Positions 1-10,946 of a stretch of 64,000 nucleotides of DNA are shown here, in pieces. Both the position numbers and the translations under genes were made by a program. Origin of the DNA: Drechslerella dactyloides (lineage: Eukaryota > Ascomycota > Orbiliomycetes > Orbiliales > Orbiliaceae); NCBI GenBank assembly GCA_020064725.1, contig JAGTWJ010000010.1, positions 1 through 64,000 of the forward strand, read 5' to 3'. Numbering within the stretch: position 1 is the stretch's first letter; each line of letters begins with the position of its first letter. The notes under the pieces were generated by a model, which was not told where the DNA came from, searched no databases, and saw only the letters and a list, made by a program, of their open reading frames with translations.

Positions 1-105
1 AACCTAACCTAACCCTAACCCTAACCCTAACCCTAACCCTAACCTAACCTAACCTAACCTAACCTAACCCTAACTAACCTAACCCTAACCTACCCTAACC
101 CTAAC
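1..105. repeat. Telomeric repeat array (chromosome end)
   Basis: The first ~105 bases are tandem CCCTAA-type units (CCCTAA, CCTAA and a few irregular ones), the C-strand of TTAGGG telomeres. The orientation with the C-rich strand read 5' to 3' inward means this is a left chromosome end. The units are irregular (CCTAA and CCCTAA alternate, one TACCCTAA), so this may be the inner edge of the telomere or an assembly truncated inside it. Confidence 0.97.
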
Positions 106-1167
106 TGGTTTTGTTGGATTTGGAAGCAGACTACAAAAGTCCCCAGAGTCGTGTATCGGAGGACGGGTGCTGGTGTAATACACTTTGATCGAGCGGAGGT
201 CGACCAGTGGTCTGCCCGGGGTGACCCAGCCTTCTTCCGGCATCTTGCAAAGATTGGCTTCTTTTCCACGACCCGACAATTCAACCCGTCGAACCTTGCT
301 ACTGCTCGGGCCCGGGCCCTTATCTTTTCTCTGGTACTTCGCGATACCGAGCCCGCTCAGCAAATCTTCCAACTTGAGATTATTCCTGAAGATCCGTTCA
401 AATTCCTCCTGTGCTCGTTCCGGGTTGCTGTCATAAAGCAGGGCAATATAAGAAGCATCGTCCCAATGATTCGTAAGGCCCACTGCCAGGTTACTTGGAT
501 TACCCCCCTCAGGTGTATTCCAGTGCTTTATGATATCTCCTCGCATCTGGTTGAATCTTATAGCTTCCGGTACCATTTCTACGACTCTGATGCATGCTTC
601 AGCGCAGCCTGTACCACTAGGGGGACCTGTTGCAAGCCTTTCGACCGCTCTACCGAAATCCTGCCGACCAAGACGTAATTTACCCCTCTGCTTTTGTTTT
701 AGACCCGCAGCCGCCTCCAATGCCCCATAGTCCTCTCCGAAGGGTAATTCTTGAGAATCAGGAAAGAACTTTTCCCGTGCTTTCTTCTTCCTTTTTGGGT
801 CTTGTGGGTCCACGGGGATCTCAAATTCATGCCACCGTGTGCTGTCCTCGCTTCGATAGCCAATTAGGTAGAGGTCGGTCCTCCGAAGCCTCACCCTTAG
901 AGACGCCTGTGGAGTTCGTATAATTACGTCAAAGAACGGGTTATCCACATCGCCTTGCCGAGGCAGAATTGGACATCTCTGAGCAGTAGTACAATATTGC
1001 TGAGCCGCTCGCTCGCGTAAGCGCTCAATAAAGCTCTTGAACTGGCTTCCAGGAGTTTTATCGGGATCAAGGTCCCAAAATTCTTGGAATTCAACGCCTG
1101 GATCTAGTGGCGGTTCTATAGTCGCGACGATTGCCACCCAAAGCAATAAACATATAAACCAGCGCAT
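85..1167 (-). CDS. Secreted ribosome-inactivating-protein-like toxin, 3' end cut by the telomere
   Basis: The 360-residue frame opens with a hydrophobic signal peptide (residues 1-17). Its body matches the rRNA N-glycosidase (RIP, ricin A/Shiga A type) fold: a Tyr in a DLYLIGYRS strand (100-104), an LPFGEDYGAL loop with Tyr147, an LxLGRxxFxxAVERL helix (166-179), the signature helix VPEAIRFNQ with Glu201 and Arg204, and Trp235 in NHWDDAS. These positions correspond to the family's active-site set. Known family members depurinate 28S rRNA; activity here is inferred. I chose the ATG at 1167 because it directly precedes the signal peptide; the frame is open 18 codons further with no ATG. Residues ~325-345 resemble the first strand of an ADP-ribosyltransferase toxin A chain (weak). 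The last six codons and the TAG lie inside the telomeric repeats, so the original C-terminus is lost. Expression is unknown. Confidence 0.82.
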   Translation of the reverse strand: MRWFICLLLWVAIVATIEPPLDPGVEFQEFWDLDPDKTPGSQFKSFIERLRERAAQQYCTTAQRCPILPRQGDVDNPFFDVIIRTPQASLRVRLRRTDLYLIGYRSEDSTRWHEFEIPVDPQDPKRKKKAREKFFPDSQELPFGEDYGALEAAAGLKQKQRGKLRLGRQDFGRAVERLATGPPSGTGCAEACIRVVEMVPEAIRFNQMRGDIIKHWNTPEGGNPSNLAVGLTNHWDDASYIALLYDSNPERAQEEFERIFRNNLKLEDLLSGLGIAKYQRKDKGPGPSSSKVRRVELSGRGKEANLCKMPEEGWVTPGRPLVDLRSIKVYYTSTRPPIHDSGDFCSLLPNPTKPVRVRVG

Positions 1168-1221
1168 CTTTGAGTCTTGAAAGGAACAGCCGGGATTGGT
1201 GTGGGACGGTTGATATATCAA

Positions 1222-2750
1222 ACGAGGTTGACGGGACTAGAAGTGAACAAGAGACGATTGAAGAAAATGAAGAGAACCGGATACTGGGTCTGAGAAAGAC
1301 CCCACAGCGTTGATAGCTTTAATGGGAGGGTCTAGCTTGAGAGACGGCCGTATAGATGTAGAGTGTAAAGATATAGTTTGAAATTTTCCGGAAGGCCGAC
1401 CTTTGGCTCTTAAATAATGGGAACATGACCAACCACTGTGATGAATGTCTCCTCTTCGCTACCCCCGCTACTCGTATACCGGCCTCTGCCGCGCCTCGAG
1501 AGCTGCAACCGAAGTTTCATATTATGTAACAGTAAGCTCTGCTTCTTTATCTGAATGCAAGCCTCAGCATATTTATGATCATATCCGAGCCGGAATTGAT
1601 ATCAGTTGGCGCTCCACTTTGAAGCCAGGATAATTTGTGCAAACAAGATAATACTTGCTTTCCCAGTGATAGTCCTTTATTCATACTTGAACGGTCTACA
1701 CTTTCCAATAGAATACAAAGAAAACGATAAAAGCAATGGTTGCTAGTATATCTCACTGCAATCATGAATCTAAAGCGGCCAATAAGAGATGCTATGTTGT
1801 CCAGAGTTTCGATCATATACTGTATGTTTCTTCTTTAGATGGTTAATACTCATGGTGCAGAGCTCAGATCAGAATATTGCTTCCGTTTCCACAGCTCTAA
1901 CCGAGATGTAGAGCGGAGATAAAGTAAACATTATGAGAGATTGTCGCACAATCCATGTTCAATTGTGCTCTTGTGATGAATAAAAAATAGAACACCGCAG
2001 AGTGTTGGCGTTGTTGAGCTGTACATAACAGATCACGGGGATAGCAATAGCAGTCTGGTTTCAGAAGACGAGGCGCTAACTACCTTTTGGAGGGCAACAC
2101 CCCCGAGACTAAGCTATCTCGAGTACCTGGATGGGTAGAATAAGTAGGTCGGCAACAATGCAATGCAGAGAGTGGGAAAGCCTCGCTACACAATCATGTC
2201 CGTGCCATTACATTACAAATATCATATATATTGGGCAACAACCCAAGAGGACCTACTTTGATCAACGAAGCTAAGCCGAACGCCAGGCAAGCCAAAGGTA
2301 ATCCGTACATGGTGAGATCGAGAAGCGAGAAGCGATTTACTTGGGGAAGTGATAGCCTCGTGAACTAGACCCTTAAACTAAGGGGAGAAGGCCTTTGGCT
2401 TAGCGGAGCCTACGGGGAAGTGATACGATTTACTATAACCAAACAATATGCGAGTTAATAACATACAAACGAGGAAGGGAGGGCGCGCTTCTCTTTGGTC
2501 TCGATGTTGCTTCTCCTATTGGCAGATGCGGGAATGAAATGACAAGGAGAGGAGCCTCAGCAATGGAGGCGAGAAAGAAGACAGAGGAACGGGCCACTGC
2601 GATTGTCTGGTTAACTCGATGCAGTCCTTCGGCTTTTAAAACAAGCTCGCCAAGCTCTTTCCGTAATCGAGTGATCGGAAAATTGCAATCTGCTGTTCCC
2701 AGCCATGTCATTTCCAGATAATCTTGTTACCGCAACCAAATTCATCTACA
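1222..2750. other. Intergenic stretch, no supported gene
   Basis: Only short open frames (60-92 codons) on both strands, most starting at GTG or TTG. None has a recognisable domain, signal peptide or continuation across an intron. I see nothing else in it. Confidence 0.5.
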
Positions 2751-2754
2751 TAAT

Positions 2755-3000
2755 AATGTAAGGTGGTCTCGAAGGCAGTCCCGGAGGTGGTCCCGAGGTG
2801 GAGGCGGTCTTGATTCCGGAGGTGGTCTCGAAGGTGGTTCTGGAGGTGGTCTTGGCGGTGGTCTCTCGGTCTCGGGGGCGGTTTGGTGCTTAAATGGCAG
2901 GCCAATAGGCGGTTTGGCAGGAGGTCCCGGAGACAGCTGGCGGGTACCTTGGTGGGTGGTTTCGGAGGCGGTTTGGTGGGCACCTTGGTGGTTCGGCAGG
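2755..3000. repeat. Degenerate GGTGGTC-type minisatellite
   Basis: About 240 bp are built from imperfect units of the type GGAGGTGGTCTCGAAGGT / GGAGGTGGTCCC / GGCGGTTTGGC, with strong strand asymmetry (G-rich on plus). The minus strand reads as a Pro/Lys/His/Arg-rich frame (KPPPKPPTK), which is a by-product of the repeat rather than a plausible gene. Confidence 0.7.
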
Positions 3001-3109
3001 TGCCAACACTTATATAACCCTTAATCCCAGGGCGGGATAGAGGATAATGTAAAAAAATATTTTCTATATATTTCTATAGCCTTTGATATAGAAGTTGAAT
3101 GGAAAGATA

Positions 3110-4330
3110 ATTATGCTTGTGGAGGCTGCTTACAGAGGACAAAAAGACGTGGTATGTATTGTATTGGTACGCTGGGCCGACCTTAGTCCTATTGACTACC
3201 TATATTAGGGAAAAGCTACTGTGAAGGACGCGGCGATATACGACTCTGTCACGACTGTCAAGCCGCTGCTTGACGCTGGCGCGCTGATAAACACCCAAAA
3301 GTTAGAGAAAATTAGTACCAAAGACTTCCAGGAAGGCTATTATATTGGCCTGCGATACATCAGAAACATAGAACAGTGAAGTTGGTTCTCGAAGGGGGCG
3401 AAAGACTCCCTCTGGAGGGTAGTGACTGCCTGTTGGAGCAGCTGACTCTTCGAAAATGACCTTGATGCTCGCGGTAATTCTTGAAGACTAACTGGAACTT
3501 TAGGCATCGACAATCTTGGGTAATTGTTTTCATATTGCCCTTCGCAGTAATAACAGCGCCACCGCCTACTGCGGCGAAACCCATTATTAAAAAATCTCGG
3601 AAAGTTTGGAACATCTGGATGGCGCGTTTTCTGTTTAGCCGCGGCAGCTATTCCCTGGCCGCTTCGGTGCCCTACTGAAACCTGCCGCAGCTAGACCGTA
3701 TGAGGGCAGCGCGTATGGCGAAACGAAACGGAGAACCGAACGGCGGCTAGGTCGGCAGGAATAGATAATTCAGTTACTCCAACGCGAAGGCTAAGACCCC
3801 TTCACCACTAGCTGTACCTACCATATAGGGTAACATGCTGGGCGTTACGGTCAGCAATAGCTCTCCACAACTCATGAAATACATTCTCGATAAGGTCGGC
3901 TTTGACGTAGCAGGTCTATATCATAAAGGCCGCAGCGCGAACCACCTCGCCCGTACAAGGTCAACGTACACTACGCAAAAACTAGAACTGTCCGCCGAGC
4001 GTGCGCCCGTGAGCGGTAAGATGCCTTGGTATGCAGACACTCACGGGAGAATCCCGCTTCGGTTTGCGAGGGGCAGCAATATATTTCCAGCGCTGTAATA
4101 TTCGCTCAGCTACCTTGAAATCTCTGCAGCAGTAGACCTGCCTGATGATGGCGGCCGGGCAGCTCTATATTGGGCCTGGCAAGGGTAGGACTCCATGGTC
4201 GTGCAGAATACCTGTTGATAAAGGAGCCAAGCCCGATGCGAAACTAAAGATGGCTTGACATGTTGTGATGTCGCCATCTTTCACCAAAACCGGACAGTTC
4301 GTTCTCATATACTCCTAGGCTGCCCATAGA
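3110..4330 (+). pseudogene. Ankyrin-repeat gene relic
   Basis: Fragments of ankyrin repeats occur in order on the plus strand but in different frames and with stops. They are MLVEAAYRGQKDV from about 3115, TTVKPLLDAGALINTQ near 3250-3300, VSNSSPQLMKYILDKVGFDV near 3850-3910, GGRAALYWAWQG near 4150-4190, DKGAKPDAK near 4215 and DGLTCCDVAIFHQ near 4250. The helix-turn-helix pattern (xxLLxxGAxxx) is clear, yet no ATG-to-stop model joins the pieces without several frameshifts. It is best read as the decayed remains of an ankyrin protein, possibly the C-terminal part of an NLR-like gene similar in type to the intact one at 42.3-45.6 kb. The 3320-3830 interval is not recognisable. Confidence 0.65.
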
Positions 4331-5034
4331 TGCCGTCGCCATAGTCGAAGAGGGAACACACATTGGCGCGACTTGGGAAAGCTGGGCTGTAAGTTTCCCT
4401 TAACAATACCCCTCCTAGGTCTCTCTCCACTCATTCCTAAAGAATCTAAGATAAAATATAGATAGGGGCAATATCTTAGCTTAATCTAGTTATCACGGCA
4501 CGGACTGTAGCGAGTGCTGTTGACGTCTACGGGGCCGGCCGTATACGAGTGTATACGAGTAAATACAAGGATGGTTAGTAATACGGAGGCCAATACGAGT
4601 ATGCCACGACCGCAACGCAACTAACGTGCGTAAAAGGCTACGAGTGGCTATGAGCCGCGTTAACCAATATCTTTCATATATAAAGGCGCCAATTTGCCAA
4701 TATTCGATCCAAGATCGTGCCTTGTCCAGTTTTCCACAAAAGACGCTCGTATCATTCTCATATCCAAGCGTATAGAGCATAAACACCTTCTTTCCTAGTA
4801 ATCAATCTTCTCATAACACCAGCTGCACGAGAATAGTCTCTTCTCCGCTATATTCCTAGGGCCCTGTAAAGCCTTTCGATCCGGGTTCCGTTACTGACCT
4901 CCTCATAGATTTCTCGATCGAAGCTCGGCCTAGACCCCTGTGAAATCATTTTCTCCAACACTCTTCCAAACTATAGCATCCGCCTCGGAGCTGGAAACTC
5001 TACAGAAAACTCACTTGCAATGCTTCTCGAAAAG
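4331..5034. other. Intergenic stretch upstream of the 5.2 kb effector gene
   Basis: No supported gene. Around 4535-4620 there are several loose copies of ATACGAG-type words (GTATACGAG, GTATACGAG, AATACGAG, CTACGAG), suggesting a short degenerate repeat. Confidence 0.45.
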
Positions 5035-5043
5035 TATATAAAG
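5035..5043 (+). promoter_or_regulatory. TATA box of the effector-like gene
   Basis: TATATAAAG lies about 120 bp upstream of the ATG at 5164, followed by a pyrimidine- and CA-rich leader typical of fungal transcription start regions. Confidence 0.5.
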
Positions 5044-5163
5044 GCGCTCTGTCTCCCGACTTGAACAGAAATTATCATCATCCACATCCTCTCAGAAACA
5101 GCAACATCAGATTTTGTTATACTCGAATATATATTCTAGTATACCTCTTACTCTTATTCAAAA

Positions 5164-6000
5164 ATGAAGGCCAACTTCCTTACTGCCGCTGCTCTTAGCA
5201 GTATTGTAAGTAAAATTCCGGCGAAATTTGAGTCTCTCCAGCTAATAATCTGTAGATTTCTTGTGCTGCTGGATACACCATTGCTCGCGCCAATCAACTT
5301 TCTGAAGATACTTTTCTCAATGCCCCCCCAATCACGTTCACTGGGCCAGCTGTCCCTGGTGGTCCGGATGTCACCATCACCGGCACCGTGGAGCAGATTT
5401 ACAGTAAACTGCACGAGTTGAACCCCAAGTACGACGCTTGGGATTTTCCTGAATATCAGAAAAGGATGATGGCTCGAAATGGTTCCAAGAATAGCTCTCT
5501 CGAAGCTCGAGGTGTTAGTCTAGAGAAACGCGGACGTGTAAGTCGATTTTGACCATGTGTGCACCACGTATAAACTAGTATACTAAAAATCTTTAGACCA
5601 AATGCGACGTGTCGGGACATCCAGTTGGAAACTATATTACCCAGTGTGCCGAGGGTCTTAGGTACCTCCAAGGTCTGAATGGCTACTGCGGTGCACCCAA
5701 GGGCTGGGCTGGCTGTTCACGTGTGTCTTGCTCGCATAGTTGTGGCATCTTCCTCTGCAACGACGTAAGTTCTTCATAGTATAGGGATCAAATCATGGCG
5801 CCTCCCGGCAGTTACTAACGTCTCAATACTAGAATAATTTCCCTATTAAGGTCTGGTGCGGTAACATTGTAGGAGACTTTCATGATATCGTCAACGAATG
5901 TGGCGAGGATGTGGTTGATTGGGTCTCGTCTGTTAAGGGTGCCATCTTCCGTGATGGGCCACCTGCATGGAATACTGTTGTCAAAAATCAGAGCTGTTAA
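5164..6000 (+). CDS. Small cysteine-rich secreted protein with KEX2-type pro-region (effector-like)
   Basis: Four exons: 5164-5205, 5256-5537, 5597-5764, 5833-6000. All three introns have GTAAGT donors and AG acceptors, giving 219 residues. Residues 1-20 are a signal peptide (MKANFLTAAALSSI plus the start of exon 2). The pro-region ends at a dibasic LEKR site near residue 106, the usual KEX2 cleavage point. The mature part has about nine cysteines, including the GCSRVSCS block and IFLCND at the end of exon 3, followed by NNFPIKVWCGNIVGDFHDIV. This G-C-x-R-V-x-C-S ... I-x-L-C-N-D-N arrangement is common in secreted ascomycete proteins of unknown function. No enzymatic motif is visible, so role and target are unknown; killer-toxin-like or effector function is only inference. 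Confidence 0.88.
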
Positions 6001-6084
6001 GGGTCTTCAGGATCACACCGACTCTCAATTTAGGAGAAATTCGTGTGCCCCTCCCAGCGAACTAACCTTTTACAATCACTCGAT

Positions 6085-6175
6085 AGGTAAAAGTTGATGG
6101 AAAAATGTATTGGTAGAAGTTGATGGAAAAAAGAAAATGTATCAGTAAAAGTAGATGGAAAAATATATTTTACAA
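6085..6175 (+). repeat. Three-copy tandem repeat behind the effector gene
   Basis: Three copies of a unit GTAAAAGTTGATGGAAAAATGTAT (variants GTAGAAGTTGATGGAAAAAAG..., GTAAAAGTAGATGGAAAAATAT), 24-33 bp each, sit 85 bp downstream of the stop codon, probably in the 3' UTR. Confidence 0.75.
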
Positions 6176-8245
6176 AAGTCTAAAGAACACTGACTAGCCA
6201 TACTATCTATAGCTGAAGCAGTATAATAACTCGATGCTTAATTGGACGATTGGTTATTGTGTAAACATTTGCTTACAAATGGCCGAATATGAACAAGATG
6301 TCCGCGAGCTTATCTTGCAGTCCTTTTGAGCCAAGCTGGGGTTTGCCTGAAGGCTTCGCATGTCTTTGTTAAGAACTACTATAGTGTTGTTGCTGCCGAT
6401 CACTTCACAAGCAACTGTCCAGAGGTTTTCATGACAGGCAGTGCAATGAAATTAAGTTGCTTGTAAATATTTGCCACGAGCTATACGCAGCTGTTTGCTA
6501 CTGTTAGTTGCCATTTGAATCAGAGTAATCACCAATGATATCACTTGTGATCCTGTTGCCAGAATCGCGCTAGGTTCTGTCTTCAGGCGTTCTGCTAGTA
6601 GCATCAAGCTCACCAATGCTGTGTGCCGTCGGCTTCATGCCATTTCTTCCCGAGAGGAATAAATGTTTGCTGACCTCCAAAGATGAGAGAGTATCATCTG
6701 ATGGCGAAAGAACGAAATACGGGTCAAAATGGCCATACATATACGCCGGTTCGTACGGTCGTCCACATCTCCTCGCCCGGCCATCCGTGTCCCAGTCAAT
6801 AGAGGCCGACGTCGTTTATGGATACAGCATGGCTCTCCAGCTCACTCGCTGGTAGGGCGACGTCATATGGCTAGAACTTGCGTAGAAGCTCTTGTACATG
6901 TTGGTGTAGAGGGTCATCAGCCTCTGCAAGTATCGCGTTATGAAACTCTAGCTCCGCGGCCAACCCTTTGAAGACCGACCCAGAGGCCAGGTAAATGGGG
7001 CAAAGAGTCAAATGGCTTCTAGGGCTCTGCTCGGTTTATTACGATTTTCACGTCTACTGCTATTAGGAAAATAGGGATATAATCTGTAAGCGACGATGTC
7101 GCCATATTCCTTGGATATTATATATTGATTATTAATATACCTTCACCGGCCCCCCGAATCCTGAAAAAGGAGATGAAATTCTCGCCGAGATCCCTGGAAT
7201 CGTGAACATTCCGGGAAATGCCCTTGACAGTGTAATAAAGCTGAAACGAGAAGCGAGATAAGATTTTGTCGAGTCGATGCTGAAACTTCATACACGGACT
7301 ACCGTCATAATTCATTCTCCGGTCCTTGATATAGTTGAAAGTCCAATAAACAACTCATCATTTTCAAGGTTATCGTTGTCCCTAGTGCTTCGCGAAATAG
7401 CCATACAATAGCCATCAAACAATAGAATTCTTGTAATGGAGTCGAATCGCATCAGCTCTTCTTTATCGGTTATTGTTATCGTCAGTTGAAAATCGTTTTC
7501 TATTAGATTCGTCTTCCCAATATGCGTTAGAATGCTGGAAAGGTATCCAGTTAACAGCCGATACCGAAATAACACCATAATTCTCGGGTTGATGGCTCCT
7601 GGTTTCCCTGTGGCCAGCGAGAATGGCCGCCAGAATGCCTTGCGAGCCGCTCCAAGTGCGATGCGCCTTGTGGACTCTTTACACGATATCACTGGCTTCG
7701 CTCGAGAACAAACCTCTAATAATACATTCCCTTCCACCCTAAAACGATCGAAATGGTATTAGCTTCACGATTCTAACCTTAACCCGAAAAGCGCAGGATA
7801 CGTAAAGGAAATAACTCACAGAGTATGCAAGTATCGTCCTCTGATAACGAAGTACAGTACTCTTTCAAAAAAGTTGACAAAGCTTTCGACAACAGCCACG
7901 TCACCAACAATATATAAAAATAATTAAATATTATATTAGCTGAAAGCGTGAGTTGAGCACTTTCGAACGAAATCAATATATCTTACTTAATATAATTATT
8001 CGCAGCGTGGCAATAGAATAAAGTTCGGCCTTTTGGTGGTATCGGGCACTTTTTCACATTTTTTCAACAACACCACCAAAATTAGTATGCAATTGGTGCG
8101 CCGTCTCCGGCGTAAAGTATTGTCAACTATTTTGAAAGATTACTGTACTATCGAACGTGCAGCCGTTCGAGACCGTCCACCGACTACGATAGGACCACCA
8201 ACATTAGCAACCTCTATGAAACCAAGAGTCTCAATACACCACTTA
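6176..8245. other. Intergenic stretch with unassigned short frames
   Basis: No recognisable gene. The minus strand between about 7737 and 7118 has two adjacent frames (141 codons from a GTG, then 65 codons from an ATG at 7315) that might be parts of a decayed gene; an internal ATG would leave an ~89-residue piece starting MVLFRYRLL. No domain is recognised in it. At 6616-6980 both strands have short frames without identifiable features. Confidence 0.4.
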
Positions 8246-8938
8246 CTAGCCGTAATGAGAAAGGCCATCTTCCGTCAAAAGGATGATGTCCTGCGCCGCT
8301 ATATTGCGGCCCCCAGACCGAGACCAGTCCTCCGTAAACGACCAATATTCGTACGTCTGGGTGGCGGTCACCTGGTGTGTCTCGACTGTCGCACTAAAGG
8401 TCGTGCTGCTCCTGCTTCGCGCGGTCCAGTAGGCGGTGTAGTCGTCCGCACTCCCACTAATGCGAACATAGACCGTCGTTGTCAACGAGACTTCTGTCAG
8501 GTAGTAAAGCGCGCTGCAGAGCTTCAAGTCGCCAGAGCGTGTCTCGTATGTCGCAGATATTGTGCTGTAGCCGGCGTTCAGCTGGAAGGGGGCAACGGTG
8601 GTTCGGGATGGCGAGCTGGAGGTAGTAGAAGACGACGAGGTAGTAGAAGATGATGAGCCAGTTGATCCTCCCAAACCACCATCGCCAAACTGCCTGCTTG
8701 ATGCTGCACTTGAGTCGTCCCTCCTTCTGCTCAGCGCGATCCCAAGACCCGCGCCCAAGCCCGCGATTAGAAGAATCGCCACTACCCCAATAGTGATGAA
8801 AAACACCTTGTAGCGTAACCCGCAAATTGTCTTCTCTCGGACAGAAAGTGTTCCCTCCACTGGCATCAGACCTGCAGACGGACCGTATCGCGTCTTGTCG
8901 ACTGGTATCAACCCATCACTGTAATGATTGTAAATCAT
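8246..8938 (-). CDS. Single-pass membrane protein with Ser/Thr-rich stalk, unknown function
   Basis: 230 residues from an ATG at 8938; a TATA-like TATATAT sits ~60 bp upstream on this strand. A short N-terminal tail (1-44) ends in basic RYK. One strongly hydrophobic segment (residues 45-69, VFFITIGVVAILLIAGLGAGLGIAL) follows, then RRRDD, a low-complexity Ser/Thr/Gly stalk (~75-110) and a C-terminal domain of about 115 residues with one cysteine and many Tyr/Thr. By the positive-inside rule (RYK and RRRDD both flank it) orientation is ambiguous, but the Ser/Thr-rich part is probably extracellular. Such proteins are frequent in ascomycetes and uncharacterised. The C-terminus could be longer if an intron is hidden near 8250. 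The sequence gives no hint of a partner. Confidence 0.7.
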   Translation of the reverse strand: MIYNHYSDGLIPVDKTRYGPSAGLMPVEGTLSVREKTICGLRYKVFFITIGVVAILLIAGLGAGLGIALSRRRDDSSAASSRQFGDGGLGGSTGSSSSTTSSSSTTSSSPSRTTVAPFQLNAGYSTISATYETRSGDLKLCSALYYLTEVSLTTTVYVRISGSADDYTAYWTARSRSSTTFSATVETHQVTATQTYEYWSFTEDWSRSGGRNIAAQDIILLTEDGLSHYG

Positions 8939-10860
8939 TCTGGGTGATCTGCGATGCTCCTCCTATCACCGACAACACTTCGGAATGCGGCGCTTTGATA
9001 TATACCCTCTTTTTGCACCTTCGTGGATATTAGCACTCAGCTGATCAGTCACATATACACGAAAAACAGTCAACAAGTCCGTATTTTCCTTTCCACCGTC
9101 CGTTGATTGATAGCATCAACCGAGCCGATCAGTCATGGTCAGCCAAAGGGCAACTCCTGGTCAAATTTAGCCAGGAAGCTGGCAGTAATCGACCCAGAGC
9201 ATTTTGTCATCAAACAAATCAAGAACGATGTCCGTTCTAGATCAACCACCCACTGAGAAAGTTTTCTTGCTGTGGCTTTTGGCGACATCCAAATATCCAA
9301 TGATCAGGCCTTATGCGACCTTTTAAATGGTTTAGCGTTAGTTGGTGGCGGTCTGATCCGCAACGCCTGCAGACTGTGCGACTGCGATATCGATGCTGGT
9401 TTCGGACTAGCACTCGAACGAACAGCGCAAAATCTGCAGACTCCTGAACAATCGGTCTGACTTGAGTTCTGTAGCTTTGGAGCTGAGGCTGACTTTACAA
9501 GCTGGCCATGTGTCCCCAAGACTAGGCTGACTTGAGCTGAGGTGGATCTAAATAAGATTCACCCCTTGTGTATTTCTGGGAAACATGCGTGACGGATGTG
9601 GAATCCAGGATCCCCAGGAGCTCCCAGGATAAGAAGACAACACGCAAGTGTGGTTTTTGCACAAGGAAAGCTAAGCCTGCTTGTGCCTCTTCACAACCTC
9701 AAGAAGCCTAGTAGTGGACGTGTGAAACCACAAAAATTGGTGTTCATCAACAATAAATACAGAAGATATATTGTTTAGCAGTATCTTGAGAACTACCGGT
9801 TTAATCGCTTTCGGCATCACTTCAGCTAGCTTTTTTTGACGCCGTTATCTTCGATCATATCGCTTTCTTTTGTTTTCCGCTTCATTCGCATCAAGCTCGT
9901 GCCTTTACAATCCACATTACGATGCGTACAAAAAATCAACTTGCACTTGTCACCATTCAGAACACCAGTCTGATGTTGCCAACCCAAGCCTACCAGTTCT
10001 CGTTTTGAGTCAGCCCAAAGTCTTGACATGACTTGTCTCCTACATGAAAACAAGTTAATGCGCAACTCCATCTCTATCGACGGAATCGCCCGTGACGCCG
10101 GCTTAGTTAGAGCCGTGGTGTTTGTGTGCGTCTGCACATCTGGGAACGCCGAATCGCACCCTTGAGTCAATCGCCAACACTTGTCCAACTACCATCTCTT
10201 GTGTGTCTATATAGGACCGAATTAGGTTAAACTCAACTGGCATTCATCGAAATCACGATCGAGATCATAGCCATTCCTTGGATCTGAATGAGAGCGTACT
10301 AATACTTTTTCAACGTTCCACATATTGAGGGCTTTGTGTATGATCGGATACTTACTTATATCTCTAATATTGAATGCAAAGGCCGTGCAACACAGTCTAA
10401 CATTTCTCTTGAAACGCGGATATTTGCTTCCAAGCCTTTTAGTCTAAGACAAGATACTTGGCTAATTACCTTAATTTCAACAATTCCCTTTCCGCATGCG
10501 AGTATACTCGAATCCCACCCGAATCGGTATTATGAAAAGTGCATCCGGTGCGGGAACCAAGCGCTCGAGCTAGACCGATGTGACCATTACGTACACAAAG
10601 CAAACGGCGGTTCCTTCCGTTCCATAATTTATCAGCAAAATATATGCATGCGCGAACTGGCAGCTTTGAGCCAATTCCGCCGGGCTCAGACGCGTGCGCC
10701 CGCAGGATTGATTTTATCTCGCAGGAGATGAAAATGTTTGATTGATCATCGCATTCCGCACGTCCCGTCACGCTGGGGAGGCTAAGAATCCCCCTGACTG
10801 TTGTTTACTTTTGTATAATGAATTGAATCAGCTTCTGGTCCTTGATTGCCTCTATAATTC
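8939..10860. other. Intergenic stretch, no supported gene
   Basis: Only short frames. The longest, about 120 codons on minus at 9826-10188, starts at a TTG and has no domain signature; the 131-codon plus frame at 10336 is likewise unrecognised. Confidence 0.45.
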
Positions 10861-10870
10861 TATATATATA
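10861..10870 (+). promoter_or_regulatory. TATA box of the aspartic protease gene
   Basis: TATATATATA followed by AGAGG lies ~80 bp upstream of the protease ATG at 10947, a normal spacing for fungal secreted-protein genes. Confidence 0.5.
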
Positions 10871-10946
10871 AGAGGCTTTACTGGTATTGAAGTTCCAATG
10901 TTGTGAAATAGTCTTTATATTCTCTTGGAGCAATATACATATAAAA

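Noticed and set aside
8033..8653. 206-codon plus frame rich in Arg
   Set aside because: It is antisense to the 8246-8938 membrane protein, starts at a non-ATG codon and its composition mirrors the Ser/Thr stalk on the other strand.
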